A stretch of DNA of 64,000 nt from Setoptus koraiensis (taxonomy: Eukaryota; Arthropoda): contig CM106585.1 in the NCBI GenBank assembly GCA_048013815.1, forward strand, positions 3,286,001 through 3,350,000, written 5' to 3'. Shown one piece after another: positions 19,836-32,600 of this stretch (the first letter of the stretch is position 1; each line of letters starts with the position of its first letter). The notes under the pieces were generated by a model. That model was not told the DNA's origin, did no database searches, and was given only the letters and a program-made list of their open reading frames with translations. The position numbers were made by a program, and so were the translations under genes.

Positions 19836-21419
19836 TTAGATCCCGAGAAATTCAGGTATTTCCGGTATGCTGCAATATAATTTTGCCTCTTGAAGTGCCT
19901 CCCTCAAATGATCGATTAGCTTTCGATTGATCATTCGATGGCCCATCAAATTGTTGCCATTGAGTACCTCTTGGATGCTGCAGCCATCTCCTGAATCCCC
20001 ATCTTCCTCCAACAGCAGCATTAGCTTGTAGGCGCCCGTATATTTGAGTCCAGATTCCATAAGACCCAGAGCATCGATCGTTTTCAGTTTGCATCTGATC
20101 ACGGCCAATTGTGCCTCGTTGATGGTATCCCTAGAGCAACACTCAAATTGGTTGCAAAAGCAATAATTGAACAAGATGGACAATTTGTACATGAAATGTT
20201 TTTTCGTATACAATGTCCACAATTTAATGAGATACTGCTCGCCAAACCTAACAGATATTGTTTGGTTTGTGGACAGGCGTGCTATCGGACCCTCGCAAAT
20301 AAAATCGAAATGTCCATCGCATTCGTGATTGTACAAACTGTTCATGTCGACATATTCAAAGAATTCATCCAGACCAAATGCAACTACTTCAACATGATAA
20401 TTGTTGTCTCTGGACTGACGCTGAGCTTGGTCATTGAAAATGTTGCAATCGGGTGGCGGAGAGAATAAATCTATGGAGTCCATGCAGATAATCGAATGAC
20501 ATAAAATCAAGTCCAGCTCGTAGAGGTCGTAATGGCGGCCCAGTATCTCCATGAATGTATTCTTGTAAGCTTGTATCTGCAGTATTTGTTGGTCGTAATT
20601 CATTCGTTTGCAATCTCTAATCTCGTTGAAGCGTTTGTATCGACGCAAAAAGGTCTCCAATGTCCACTGATATCGCTTGAATAAATAGAACGTCTCACTC
20701 TTTTGATCGTCTGCTGCCTCCTCCTCCTGGGATTGGAACGAAAGCTCTGATTTTGAAGATTGTGACGATTGCGAGGATTGCGAAGACATCAACGACGACG
20801 AGTAGCTACAAACCGAATCATCCTCGTAGTCGACGTCTCCATATGTCCTTTCTGGCGTCTCCAACTTGGGTCGATACTGACGCGTAAACATTTCCGGTTG
20901 CTTGTTGGCCACACTAATGTGACTATCAAACTCCAACGATTGACGCAGAAAATAATAAAGTCTAGCCAATAGGCGCAACATCCCGCCATGATGATCGTCG
21001 CCGAACAGCAATAGCTTGCCAGTGTTTATATCGCGACAGTAGAGTCGGCATTCGGACTTATGGACCAATTTCCAGTCGAGAGAACGACATTCTAGGCTAC
21101 AATAGTACAATTGCAAACAATGTTGACATCGACATTGGTGGTCAGTTAGCACGACCTTTATGCGTTTTTTACCTCCAGGATAATGTTTTTGTCGTTGGCT
21201 TTGCTTGTGTGTCGTTGTTATCAGTTCTTTCATGCAATGCGAACAATATTTCAGCCTCGTCTCCGAACTGTTCATTGTGAACAACTTGAAATTCTTCAAT
21301 TTGCGTCTTTGTTTTTTCGCCATATTCAACTGTTCCAGTAGGTGATAATCTAATTGGTCGATAATCTGCACACTATTGTCACAACTGTTGGAACTTTCAA
21401 AATATCCGTCGTCCATCAA
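19836..21419 (-). CDS. Divergent SMYD-family (SET and MYND) protein
   Basis: A single exon of 527 residues. A MYND zinc finger spans residues about 59-124 (C59-x2-C62, then after an insert C98-x2-C101, YYCSLEC 105-111, H120-x3-C124). A Ser-rich insert lies near 205-240. The C-terminal half keeps the SET landmark SLYNHECDGHF, which corresponds to the NHSC motif of lysine methyltransferases, and a post-SET-like cysteine cluster (YCFCNQFECC). The N-terminal SET motif with paired glycines is not evident, so catalytic activity is doubtful, as in many arthropod-specific SMYD proteins. The lack of introns may mean an origin by retroposition. The start is the first of two Met codons. Confidence 0.75.
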   Translation of the reverse strand: MMDDGYFESSNSCDNSVQIIDQLDYHLLEQLNMAKKQRRKLKNFKLFTMNSSETRLKYCSHCMKELITTTHKQSQRQKHYPGGKKRIKVVLTDHQCRCQHCLQLYYCSLECRSLDWKLVHKSECRLYCRDINTGKLLLFGDDHHGGMLRLLARLYYFLRQSLEFDSHISVANKQPEMFTRQYRPKLETPERTYGDVDYEDDSVCSYSSSLMSSQSSQSSQSSKSELSFQSQEEEAADDQKSETFYLFKRYQWTLETFLRRYKRFNEIRDCKRMNYDQQILQIQAYKNTFMEILGRHYDLYELDLILCHSIICMDSIDLFSPPPDCNIFNDQAQRQSRDNNYHVEVVAFGLDEFFEYVDMNSLYNHECDGHFDFICEGPIARLSTNQTISVRFGEQYLIKLWTLYTKKHFMYKLSILFNYCFCNQFECCSRDTINEAQLAVIRCKLKTIDALGLMESGLKYTGAYKLMLLLEEDGDSGDGCSIQEVLNGNNLMGHRMINRKLIDHLREALQEAKLYCSIPEIPEFLGI

Positions 21420-22359
21420 ACTCGTTGATTATGTCTATTATAATTTTAATTATATAATGGTAATTGCATAATCTTGTACCGTAAAAGTTTGTGGTTTGTG
21501 AATGTGACCGAGCCGACATGCAGATTAGACTGAATTGGGTTCTGCTCATTGATGTCAAAGAAGCGCCAGCAATCGCGCGACAAAGAAACGAAGACAAACC
21601 TATAATCCAGATTGCACAAGAACAGTGGAAATTGTCAGAAAATGGCTATTTAAACTTTAAAGCACCGGGACGCTTCTTTCTTCGATGTTTAACACTGCCA
21701 GGGTCCCTTTAAAAGCCCGCTTCGACAGACACGTGCTACATTGTTGTTATGATGACTAATGAAAATTAGCTTTGGTCACTTGGGCCAATACGCACGTAAG
21801 AGTTACGAGACGTCTGCAATAATCACCGGCGCCAGCACACTACACTAGCTAGATTCTAGAACTAACACCAAGAACTACACGGCGCAATTATTCCTAGTTA
21901 TGCAAATGCTATCAGCATACTTTCAATGCACTGAAAGAATCTACTGAATGACGGCCCTCTGTTCAGCCTGATAGTGATCGAAATGGTGTGAACAAGGTGA
22001 GAACAGAACGCATTCAAACAGTCGAGAGATCGGCCCCCGAATGAACAGGATTGTCTGAATGCTGCAATTCAAGCGGACTTTCGACAGAGCTACAAATATA
22101 TCAAAGTACGTAATAAAAGCCAAGTATGAATACCAAGCCAAGTAAGTGAGCTGGCAACATTATAAGATACCAAGTTAGAAGGTGTTTTGATCGAGTTAGT
22201 TTATTGTATATCCACTCATACATTGTCGCGTCGATTGATATTGATCAATTATTGCTCAATTGAATTTTTTCATTATAATATTGTTGTCATTATTTGACAA
22301 TTGATTTCATCTACTTGTATGGGCTGTGATCAGGAGCAGAGACAGTTTAGAACGCGAAT
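21420..22359. other. Intergenic, no gene seen
   Basis: 5' flank of the SMYD gene and 3' flank of the mucin-like gene. The small frames on both strands have no family resemblance or signal sequence. Confidence 0.5.
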
Positions 22360-25149
22360 CTATTCGAGATCCACAGCGAGTGCATGATGCTGCTGCTGAT
22401 GTGAAAAAAGCGGATTGTGCCTAAAGTAATCTGGATTTATCAGAGTCGAGTGACGCGGACTGACGTGATAAACAATGGGACTCTGTTTAATTGTTTGCCT
22501 TGCCTCCAGAGCCAATTGTTGTTTGCCCGACCTATGTCGTTGTCTACTGGTCGCCGGACTGCTCAACTCTTGCTGCTTGCGCTGCTGTGGTTGCAACGTT
22601 AATGGGGCCGATTTGCGTGGCCCGAATGCCGACTGTGAAGGAAGAGTCTTGGTAGCTTGGCCTGATGCTGCGTTTAATTGCATTGATTTTGATGTCTTTA
22701 ATTTCAGTTTTGGCTTATTATCCGGTGCGTTCGCCTGGAGAAGCATGAAGGGTCCGTTAATGTGATGTTCCTGTTGCAATTGCTGTAATGATGGCGGTGC
22801 TTGTTGTTGCTGCTGCTGTTGATGATAAAAGCCATTTGAGTTAGTGAATTCATTCATTACGGGATTATATGCTGCATTTGTTTGCTGCAACTGCTGGTGA
22901 GGCGATGATTCAACCAATTGAGCTGCCACCTCGGCCACTGCTTGCGCCTCTATCTGTTGCTGGCGATGATTTAAATGTTGATTTAAATTAACAGGATAAA
23001 CGGGATATGATGCGAATTGTTCAGGCGAACCGGAAGTGGCATCCAATGAGTAATAGTGTGCTTGGAATGGACTGGTGCGGTGCAATGCGTTGTTATTGGC
23101 GTATTGAGAAAACAGTTTCTGTATCGGATGCTGTTGTGACAAGCTCGCTGGTTGCTGTTGGAAAGATGGTTCGCCCAAATATTGGCCTGGCTCTTGTTGT
23201 CTGGCCTGCGTTGGGAACGTCTCGTAAGTTGCATATTGTTTGTTGTTGTAACTGTGCTGCTGCTGCTGTTGCGTTGGATTGGGCCCCTGGACGTTGCTTA
23301 ATCTGGGGTAATATCTTAGAGTTTGTGGTGGCTGTTGTTGTGATGGTGGCAAGAAGTGATTGCTTGAGTCGAGTGTCGCCGAATACAATTGATTGTTGTT
23401 GGCTGTTGTAGCCGGCTGGTAGTTGGCCGAAAGTAATCGCTGTATTGAGTCATAATTGAATAATAACGGTATAAATGGGGGCCCATTCAAGGGTATATTG
23501 TGCGCTGATGGCTGAGCTTGACCGTACGTTGATGCAGCAACCTGGTTAGTTCGGGTTTGCAACACTCCATTCTGATCTTGTGTCGTTGTTGTGTTAGTTG
23601 TTGTTTGGTTTTGTTTGCCCAAATCTTCAACTAAATCAATTTTCACCGGCCCATATGGTTGTCTGGTGTAGTGGACAAGTTTGTAACGTTGGTCGTAACT
23701 TACATAAGTGAAACGACCCTTAATTGTTCCATTTTTAAATGTGGTCTCCTCTCTGAACACTTTTTGCAGTTCCTCTTTGTTGTTGGTGGGAAAAAAGTTG
23801 CACTTGTTGCTGTCGTCGTTTCTGTCAATATCTTTGTCTTTGTTATTGGGTTGCAGTGTTGTCGTCGTTTGATTATTATTTGTTAATTCATTTGTTGTTG
23901 TAGTGGTTGTCTTATTGCTATCTATTGTTGTTTCATTTTTGGGTTGTTGCGTTACCATGTTGCTTGATACTATTAATGCGTTGTCCACCGCTGGCTTGAC
24001 AACTGTTGTCACTTTCTCCACTAGCATAGTGGCCACGGTGGTGCTATTTAATAGCGGTGCAACAGTTGTTGGCAGCTCCGATGCTGTCGTTGTTTGCATT
24101 GTTGTCGTTGTGGTTGTTGTTGTCATGGGTGGTGGTGGAGGTGTTACAGTTTGTGTGGTTGTAGTGATTGTCGTTGTTGCTGCCAGTGTTGTTGGTGCCG
24201 GAGTTGTGCTTGTTGTGATTGTCACGGGTGGTGGCATTGTTGTTGGTGGTGCTGGAGTAGTAGTTGTAGTTGTTGTTGTTGGCGCTTCGGTTGATGCCAG
24301 GGTGGTTGCAGCCTCAGTTGTTGTCGTAGTTGTTGCCTCAGTTGTTGTTGTGGTGGTTGCCGCCAAGGTAGTTGGCGGTGCTAGAGTAGTGGGTGCCGAG
24401 CTTGTTGTTGTTGGTGCTAGTGTGGTGGTTGTTGTTGTGGTTGGCGCCAATGAGCTCATCGACAGCTCAGTTGTTGTCGGTTGTTGGATATCTGACGCAG
24501 CTTGTGTCGAGCTCAATGATGACAGCGAATCTGGTCCATCTGTCGACGACAATGTACTAGTTGTTGCCGCTTGGTCCATTAAGGCGCTAGTAATTAGTGA
24601 TTCTGTGGACAGGCCGGCGCTGCTCTCCGCTGTTGTCAATACCGGCGGTTCCTTCAATGGATTATCTTTTTGCATGTCTTGGGGCCTGTCTTGCATATGA
24701 TCTAAGAAGGTTGAGGGCGTTGTGGACTGCTCATTCTGCTGTTGTTGTTGCTGCTGCTGCTGTTGTTGTTGTTGTTGCTGCTGTTGTTGTTGCTGTTGTT
24801 GCAAGTTTTGACCCATTGATGGCATTCCAAAGATGGGAGTCACAGGCTCATAGGGACTCTTCGCCACCTCAAGAGCATCGGTCAATTTCGGCACATCCTC
24901 CGCGGGTATCACCTCACGTGTATTTTTGGGTTGTTTTTGGCCGGTGGGCGCTGCATCATTTCCTCTTGTCGCAACGTCAATTAGGATAATCGCCAAGACA
25001 ACGATGACGTGGGTGTAGGTGGCAAACTGCTCATTGTCGACAAACGCACACACACACAAGAATTTCGCTTTATATTGGGTATAAAAATTGGGAAAATATC
25101 GCTAGAGAATTTAGGCTCGATTGGGTGACTCACTTACCTTGGATTTCAT
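22360..25149 (-). CDS. Secreted mucin-like protein with a cuticle (RR-like) block
   Basis: I join a four-codon first exon (25149-25138, MKSK, donor GTAAGT) to a second exon starting at 25026 (acceptor GAGCAG), giving about 892 residues. The join creates a clean signal peptide (MKSKFATYTHVIVVLAIILI), and such a tiny first exon splitting the signal peptide is typical of arthropod cuticle genes. After it come a run of 23 Gln, a long Thr/Pro/Ala mucin-like domain, and near residue 420-450 a block (NGTIKGRFTYVSYDQRYKLV, then HYTRQPYGPVKID) that resembles the Rebers-Riddiford chitin-binding consensus. The rest is Gln/Asn/Tyr-rich with a basic C-terminus. A structural role in cuticle or matrix is likely but inferred. 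The unspliced frame would start at 25059 and lacks a good signal. Confidence 0.7.
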
Positions 25150-28100
25150 CTTGAACGTATAATGTGAACGTATATGATATTTCGTGCGACAAAAACTTTG
25201 GCTTGCACCTATTTCAGACCAATTTTCGATGAACTACAATTATTTGTTGTTGATTTTAAACGTGATGTGCCCACTATGTTCACTGGAGGCTCTGTGACGC
25301 AATTGGAGAGAGTGATGAACAGCGAAAAGAGATGATACGATGATGAAACAAACAGAGACTTTGCTGATAATCTAACGCTGGCCAGCTAGACAGGCGCCAG
25401 AGCTACAATAATGGCGAGACTTTTCACACGAAGACGAGTGGTCAGTAGACAAAGTCAGGTGAGTGGTGGCAAAAGTGAGCGATAATAGCGATCGGGAATA
25501 GCAAAGTTATTATCATTCAAGGTCAGTCAGGCGCTATCTGTTGTTTGTCTGCCACTAATACCGATATAATGGTCAGTTGTTAAAATTAACACCATCTCAG
25601 TTGAGTGCAACTTTCTCTCTGCTTATAATGCTGATGCTTAAACGCTAGTATTACGCAACAGTGAACAGGTGAATTTATCGCACTAACAATAACACTAACA
25701 CCAATACTAATGCTTATAATAAAATAAAATAACTGCCGCTGATCGTCGCTGTTAGTCAAGCTATACTTTGTGAAGCTCCACTAACGATGGAAAGCGACTG
25801 CGATGCTGATTTACACAACATGCAAGATGATGCAACATGAGTGTGTATGCTGGAACATAAATAATAAATAAAGTGACCAGTCTATGATTTCTGTTTTCTT
25901 GGTAGTGCGCGTGGAATTGGTCACTAACTCTCAATCTGGTCAATAATACCGATAATACAGTACAAAGTTGTTGTTGTTGTTGTTGCTGGTGTTGCTGGTG
26001 TTGCTGGTGTTGTTGTTGCTGGTGTTGCGTAACTCTGAGACTGACTGTTCAGTGTTTATGATCCTACACACAGCAGGACGGGCGAGCAAAGAACACTTGG
26101 TTGACCACCACTTGTCGATAAGCTCTACTTCCTCCTCGTATCTCGGCCTCACTGTTCCAGTGGTGCCAAAATGCGAAAAATGATTTATTAGCGCACACAG
26201 GTGAGTAGCACAGGTAAATAGATGCACGTTGGCATGCTGTTGGCTTGGGCAGTTGCAATTCGGCGCGCCGTTTGTGGAGTGGCTCGAAAGAACCTCGAAG
26301 AAGCCGCTTGAGCTAGCTGGACAAGGTCACTCACGATCGTTGCTACTATTATGAAACTGGCCAAATTTTATTGTATATATTCTTAGATATTGCTTAGGTA
26401 TTGCTCACAAAACATCTACATCGCTCGCAATTTCACTTTTGCTTTTGTCGTTGTGTGATGGGCACCATCGAAGAGTCAACTCATTCTCGCTGTGTGTGTT
26501 CCAAGTTCACCTGTGTGTCACGTCACACCGACAGATAAAGATGAGTAGCTATTGTTGTGGTTGTTGCTGTTGTGATAGTTGTCGTGGTTGTTGTCGTGGT
26601 TGTTGTCGTGGTTGTTGTCGTGGTTGTTGTCGTGGTTGTCGTAGTTGTTGTTGTGGGCTCGTCTCGAGATAATCATATATGTCTAGATATGCAAATATTG
26701 CTTGAGAGTGATTAAGTGAGTGACACTGGCAAAGAACGCGGATGTTTTGTGGGATCGGATTGCAATTGGAAGCCACGCACTCACGACAATCGGTTGCGAA
26801 AAGAAACTTCTAAAACTAAGAGCTCGCGTTTCTTGTCACACTGGGCTCGAATTGGTTCGATCATAGTCAACCACCACCGCAACCACAACAACAAGCCGAG
26901 CTATTTTTCAATGAATGGGTGCCGTGATTATCATTATGATTGTTGCCTATTATATTCAAGTGCACAAAGTGCGATAAACAGCGCTTATTATGATTGACTA
27001 TCTAATCATCACTTACCTTTCGTTCGTGTCACTTGTTGCTTGCACAGATGAACCTGTCTTGTCAGATATACAATAATTGCAACTTTCGATTCTTTTCTTC
27101 TATTATCTCGGCTGCTGTCAGCTCGCCTAGGCTGGGCTCGCCTACTTCTGATCTTGTGCCTCTGATCGTTCAGCCTGCCAGTTGTCTGCTGATTTCGAGT
27201 CACTTGATCTCTGTTTGCCTCAATATCAATCTATCTGTTCTTGTGTTTATTTCTATATTTTATTACTGGCGTTCTCGTTCGTTCGCTCGTTCGTTAGCTC
27301 GTTCGTTCGCTGGTTCGTTCGTTAGTTTGTTCGTTCGTTCGTCATCGATTGTCGCCACTGCTCAGCACTATGCGCCTTGTCAGAGAGTTACGTGAGCAAC
27401 GAAGCCGAAAAGAAGAGTGAACACATAGTTATCAACAGGTATCAACAGGCAGCCGTCATATGACGGAATAGGCATGGGCAATGGCATGCACTAGAAATAG
27501 CTAGCCCATAGAAACCAATTCCAATTCCAATCGCGAATAGCTAATAATTAAATAACTCCACAAGCCAGAGAGCCGAAGAGCCAAAGAGCCAAAGAGAATT
27601 GCGCAATTGCTGACAAGATAGTCTATGGATGAATGACGAGAAATGATGGAATTAGCATTTGTACAACAAATAATAATCGCGGCCATGCGGCAGTCAGAAG
27701 TCAGGCGAGGCAACGCCACTGACAATATGAGTTAACTTGGCTAAATTAGTTATGCCAGTGAGTAAGTTGCCATGGCGAGTGGTGCAAGTTGCCGAAAAGT
27801 TGCAAGGCAACATAAAATAAGATAAAATGAAATGAAATAAAATGAGATAAAGCCGAATAAAATGAAGTGAAATGCAGCCTTCTCTCCGGTTGCACTTTCC
27901 ATGAATTCGCCGGGTTCAATTGCAGCTTGTTCCAGGTGACAATCGCAAATCGTACAATTGTAGCACATAGACAGGATATGTTACGAGCGCACAATCTCGA
28001 GATTGTTGGATTCAGGTGGAAAGTGATGTAGCCGCTCGGCATCGGCTTGATTTGTGCACTGATAAAGGTGTCGGCGAGCCGAGCCGAGTTTAGCGAACTC

Positions 28101-28354
28101 GCCTTGAACTTGCCTGGCATGTGCGACTCCCCACCAACCGACAAACAAACAAACAAACCCACGAACGATGCCAATAACGAATGTGTAATTAGTGTAATTC
28201 TCCGATGATAGCGAAATGGTCTCGACAAATTCAAACAAAATCAAGATCAATGGCCCAGCTGAGAAGGATTGAGCCGCCGAGAGCTGAGAGAAGAATTTTC
28301 CAGCACCACTGATTCCCAGACAATTAGTATCGTTAGCGATGCTTTCGGCCGAGC
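25150..28354. other. Long non-coding stretch with simple repeats
   Basis: No frame here looks coding. Simple repeats include GTTGCTGGT-type units (about 25970-26030), a 12-bp tandem TTGTTGTCGTGG repeated about five times (about 26575-26640) and GTTC/GCTC tetranucleotides (about 27270-27345). Good splice-donor words occur on both strands (for example minus AAAG|GTAAGTG near 27018 and plus ACAG|GTGAGT near 26200), so untranslated exons are possible. This is probably the upstream region of the secreted protein gene ending at 25149. Confidence 0.45.
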
Positions 28355-28386
28355 TATAAATAGCAGTGCCCAATTCTCAGTCAGTT
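28355..28386 (+). promoter_or_regulatory. Core promoter: TATA box and TCAGTT initiator
   Basis: TATAAATAG at 28355 is followed by CTCAGTCAGTT, giving an arthropod initiator (TCAGTY) with its A at 28383, 28 bp downstream of the first T of the TATA box. That is the usual spacing. The promoter points right, yet no long plus-strand coding frame follows, so it may drive a non-coding or spliced transcript. Confidence 0.5.
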
Positions 28387-28802
28387 CGTCACCAAGACGC
28401 GGCCGTACGACCGTGATGCCAGACGGCGCTCATGCTGATTAGCTGGCCGATAATAAACAAATAAATGATTGTAGTATGATTTTTATGACCACCACACACT
28501 ACACACATTGTCACTTCCTATTTATGGCTAGTGGATACACGCCTGCCAATTGCAGCCTCACAGATAAACCGCTGATAAACAAATTACAACCTTTTCATTT
28601 TCAATCTCTCCAACTCTCAAATCTCAGCACACTCACGCTTGAGTTGCGCTGTCGATCTGATTAATTAATTAATTTGAACAAGGGTGAACTTTGAGAAGTG
28701 AGAGGTCGTCGGGGCAACGGACGTCGCTCGTCACAAGCGAAATAAAACCATTTATAGCTCTTGCAATGAAACCCATGATAATTGTAGTATGATTGAAGAT
28801 AT
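28387..28802. other. Downstream of the orphan promoter, no gene seen
   Basis: Contains a short TTAATTAATTAATT run near 28660. The first ATG after the putative start (28415) opens a frame of only a few codons. Confidence 0.4.
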
Positions 28803-29048
28803 TCAAATCACCAATGTATCAGCCAGCGAACGGCCTGACAAAAAGCAGCAGCTAGTCACAAATCGGCCAGACCCACGTCTCGGCAGCATATTGGATCTAA
28901 GAGATGATGAGCTACACAAGTCGCCTATTCCGTCGTCACGAGACTTTCCCTCGGAGTTGTTGGCATTTTGTGTTTGCATCGGCGCAAATCGCACAATAAT
29001 GGCGAACAAAGAGAATAATACCAATAAAAAGTCCTCAATGACAGTCAT
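28803..29048 (-). CDS. Possible small secreted peptide precursor
   Basis: From the Met at 29048 the 81-residue frame has a signal-like stretch (FLLVLFSLFAIIVRFAP). A short mature region follows with a dibasic site (MLPRRGSGRF) and a CC pair near the end. These are generic features of a small secreted or peptide precursor. The opposite strand is open over the same interval, and I match no known peptide family, so this is tentative. Confidence 0.22.
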   Translation of the reverse strand: MTVIEDFLLVLFSLFAIIVRFAPMQTQNANNSEGKSRDDGIGDLCSSSSLRSNMLPRRGSGRFVTSCCFLSGRSLADTLVI

Positions 29049-29093
29049 GACGGATAGATTGATCTCATTGATGACAAAAGCATGAGGTACCAT

Positions 29094-29631
29094 TTTTTTA
29101 TGCTTCTCATCAGCGATCGTTTTGTTCTTGTTCTTTCGAACAAAGCCATAACGAGTGCCATCAGCAAAACTGTGATTTCCAAACTTAATGATTGAATCTC
29201 GATTGATTTTCCCCCTAAAAGGTGAAATTCAATAGTTAAAGCTCGATCATAACGGCTGAGTCATGTGAGATATAGGTATTTAGTAAAAGTGTTAGGGATG
29301 GCGACCGACCGTTAGCCAGATGATGGTAGTGAAATGGCGCCAACGAAAACGGTAAACTTTGCTTTCCACTAACAGGTCATCAACAACCCCAGCACAATGC
29401 CACGACTCAGCATACTTGACCAACAAGCAAGTATAGAATGTTTTAATAAGGATTATAGCGCGTCATGTAATGATTGTGAGATGTACAGATTTTTATAAAA
29501 TATAATAATAAAATACAATAAAGATAACAAACAACATACAAGAGTGGTAAATAAGGGGCGCCTTATAATTGGCGCAATTATAACAAGTGATTGCGGACGT
29601 ATTTACATAGGTAGTGGTCGACTTGTAGAGA
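29094..29631. other. Intergenic, no gene seen
   Basis: 3' flank of the large minus-strand membrane protein gene. AT-rich, with AATAAA-like words on the plus strand near 29505-29520. Confidence 0.4.
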
Positions 29632-32600
29632 TCAACTTGTATCAAAAGGTCTGTTCATTAGACCACTATTATGACCGATTATGCCCTTCGATATTGGCTG
29701 TATTATGGTCTTGTGTGTATGAATAGATTTTAAATTATTGCTACCATTTGTTGTGGTTGATGTAGCCATTGTCGAGTTTGTCGATTGTATTGATGCTGTG
29801 GTTGTTGCGCCGTGCAAAACGCACGTCTGGCGCGGCTGCGTGGGCGGCTTATAATGATCTCTAAAATTATTATTATTATTATTACTATTGCTATTACCGT
29901 TATTATTGTTATTATTATTACTAATGTTATTGTTAACGTTACTATTGTTATTGTTGCTATTATTACTAATTTTATTGATAGAGTTGATGCTGTTTCTATT
30001 TTGGCTACTTCCGTTGACACCATTCAATTTTGGACTGCCCGGCAGAGATTTTATAGATATTAGATTCTTTGCTTGACCTAAATTAGATTGAGCTATTGTC
30101 TGTGATTGGTGATTGAGGGGCGCAAATGTTGACACCGATGCACTTGATTGGCTTGTTTTCAACGATGTGTTAACACCGTTAGCGGGATTAGACAATATTT
30201 GCTCGTCCGATCGACGCAGCGCCGACAACGGCCTGAAGCAACTTCTCACATTGGCATTGGCATCGGTTGCTGTGGTTGTTGTCGGCGACAACATATTTGA
30301 CGTGCGCGTAAAATTTGCTCCAGATATCGACGGTCTAGACAGATTGAGTCTGGGCCTTTTGGTGAGTCTTCCAGCGCGACTGCCGGTTTTTCTCAGGAAT
30401 CTGTGTATGAGGAAACCTGTATGGAAATCAATTGAATTGGCACACAAATTAGATAATAGATTAGATCACGATCAAACAACAACGATTATATTGATTGTTA
30501 CCAGCGCTTGCAAATTAGCTAATTGTGCCAATTAAATCAACTAATTAGTTACTCTGGTTACAGTTAGTATTAACACGTTATCTCACCTGTGAGCGTCAGA
30601 AATGACAAAAACGAGAATAAAGTTATTAGGAATATACTGAATCCGCTCAGTCCATTTGACTCGGTGTCCTCTATGTCCAGCGACGACACAATTTTGTTGT
30701 TGTTGTTGGCGAATTGTTGCTTTGGTTTGTTGGTTGCATTGGTGTCGTTATTGTTGTTGTTGTTGTTGTTGCTGTTGTAGCCGGGATATTTGTCTAAATT
30801 GAAGCCATTCTTAATTGCACTATCGGCGTTATTCTTACTGGAATTGGTCACTTGATTAACTGCTTGCGCCGCTGATGAGTCGTGATTGCCGGGTTGCAGC
30901 TTGTTAGTTGGCGCCTGTTTCACCTGTCTTGCCTGATTTGCGTTAATTAATTTTCCATGGGCCAGCGCAACATTAGTATGCTCATCAATGTTCGTGCCGC
31001 CACCGCCGCCGGCAGTGGGAGCAACAATGATATTATGCAAATGATCTGCATTTGTCATGCCAAACGGCACTTGATTGGCGTTGCTGTTGACACCGCCGTA
31101 GTGTGGATGGCGTTTTGGTTGCTGAGCGCGAGCTCGCATGCCATCCGACAGTGTTGTTGGCATATTGTTGCTATTGAACGGTATGGCTGTGGTAGTGGCA
31201 ACATCAAACGGGTGACTGTAGTGATGATGCTGGTTGTTGTTGTTGTTGTGATCGGTATCAGTGTTTGCGTTGTTCATGTAATTAAATATGACCCCACTGT
31301 TGGCTGGGCCCATGTTGAGTCCGTTGGCCAGCGTGGACTGGCCATTGAGGACCTGGCCCGTGGGCAAGTGTGACATTTGGCGCTTGTGTTGCTGATTCAA
31401 ATTGTTTATTTGTCTCAGCAAACTGTAGTTGTGAATGAAGCGCTGATTGTGATGATGTTGCATGGGCGACATCATGGATGGCATATTCATGTATGACAAC
31501 TGGCTACCCGGATCGCCAAACAAATGATGATGGGCCGTGTGCCTAACCGGATTGTTGGTGTTGCCCAGTGGCATGTCGCCCATTTCCTCGAAGGCCTGAC
31601 TGGTCTGTTGTTTGAGTCGCGATTGGTCGGCCTCGTTGCTGCCGTAGGTAGTAGTGCTGGATTGCGCCGGTGAGCTCTGATTTTGGCCATTCATCATCAT
31701 CTGATTGGCCTGTTGCTGCTGATTGGTGAGATCTGGGTTTGAGTTGGCGTTGGCGTTCACATTCACGTTCGAATTGGCAGCGCCCTGCTGCTGCTTGTCG
31801 CCGCCAGGTGAGCTGCTCGACTGCTGATTCGACGGGCCCGTCGCGGCACCAGCGGGCGCTGCAGTGGCCAAAAAAACGCCACCCTGATCTTGCTGATCCA
31901 GCGCCGGATGATGCAAGGACGGTGTCGACTGTTGAGGGGCCAACTGATTGGCGTTGTTGTTGTTGTTGTTGCTGCTGCTGGTTGCTTGCGCTTGATTTGA
32001 TTCACTGTTGAACTTCAGTCCGTACAATTGCTGCTCGCCGGCGCCCTCCTTGCCCGGGCCTCCGATGAAATTCAACTGGGACCCGACAACAATGTCGCTG
32101 TCATTTGCGCTGTTGCCGGCGTGTTGCAGGCCAGCGGGGCCGAGGCTGGCCCCGTTCGCGGCCAGCACGCCAACAGTCGACTGGGCGACATCGTTCGGCT
32201 GAGCGGCGGCGGCAGCGGCTTGCTGCTGATTGGCCTTGCCGGCCAGCATCAGTAGGGCGGCGTGATTCTCGGAATTGCTGAGAGCCTGATTGAATTTTTG
32301 CTGCAACTCGGCCAGTTTTTGCTGTTGCTCCTGAATCAATCGCTGACTTATCAATCGTTTGGCCAGCTCGGTGAAATTGAACTGTCTCATGTCCAATCCG
32401 GGTGGCTGCTGTGGAAGCTGCATGCTGCTCACACTCGGCGAGTATGGCGGCGACAGTGGTGACATAATATTGTTGTTTACATGATGATGGCTGACATTGT
32501 TCGGCCCGCCGGCGCCCTGTGCGTCCATTAAATTTAGCAGGGGGCGCTGTTGTTCAATCAAATTTTGATGGCTTGTCAACAATATTGGAGCGAATTGTTG

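Noticed and set aside
23903-24700. Plus-strand Val-rich frame opposite the mucin-like gene
   Set aside because: It is the antisense shadow of the Thr-codon repeats; the minus frame has the signal peptide and the splice.
28803-28900. Insulin-like B-chain resemblance in GRSLADTL
   Set aside because: The required Cys residues are absent or misplaced (SGRS instead of CG) and no A chain follows before the stop; the likeness is probably chance.
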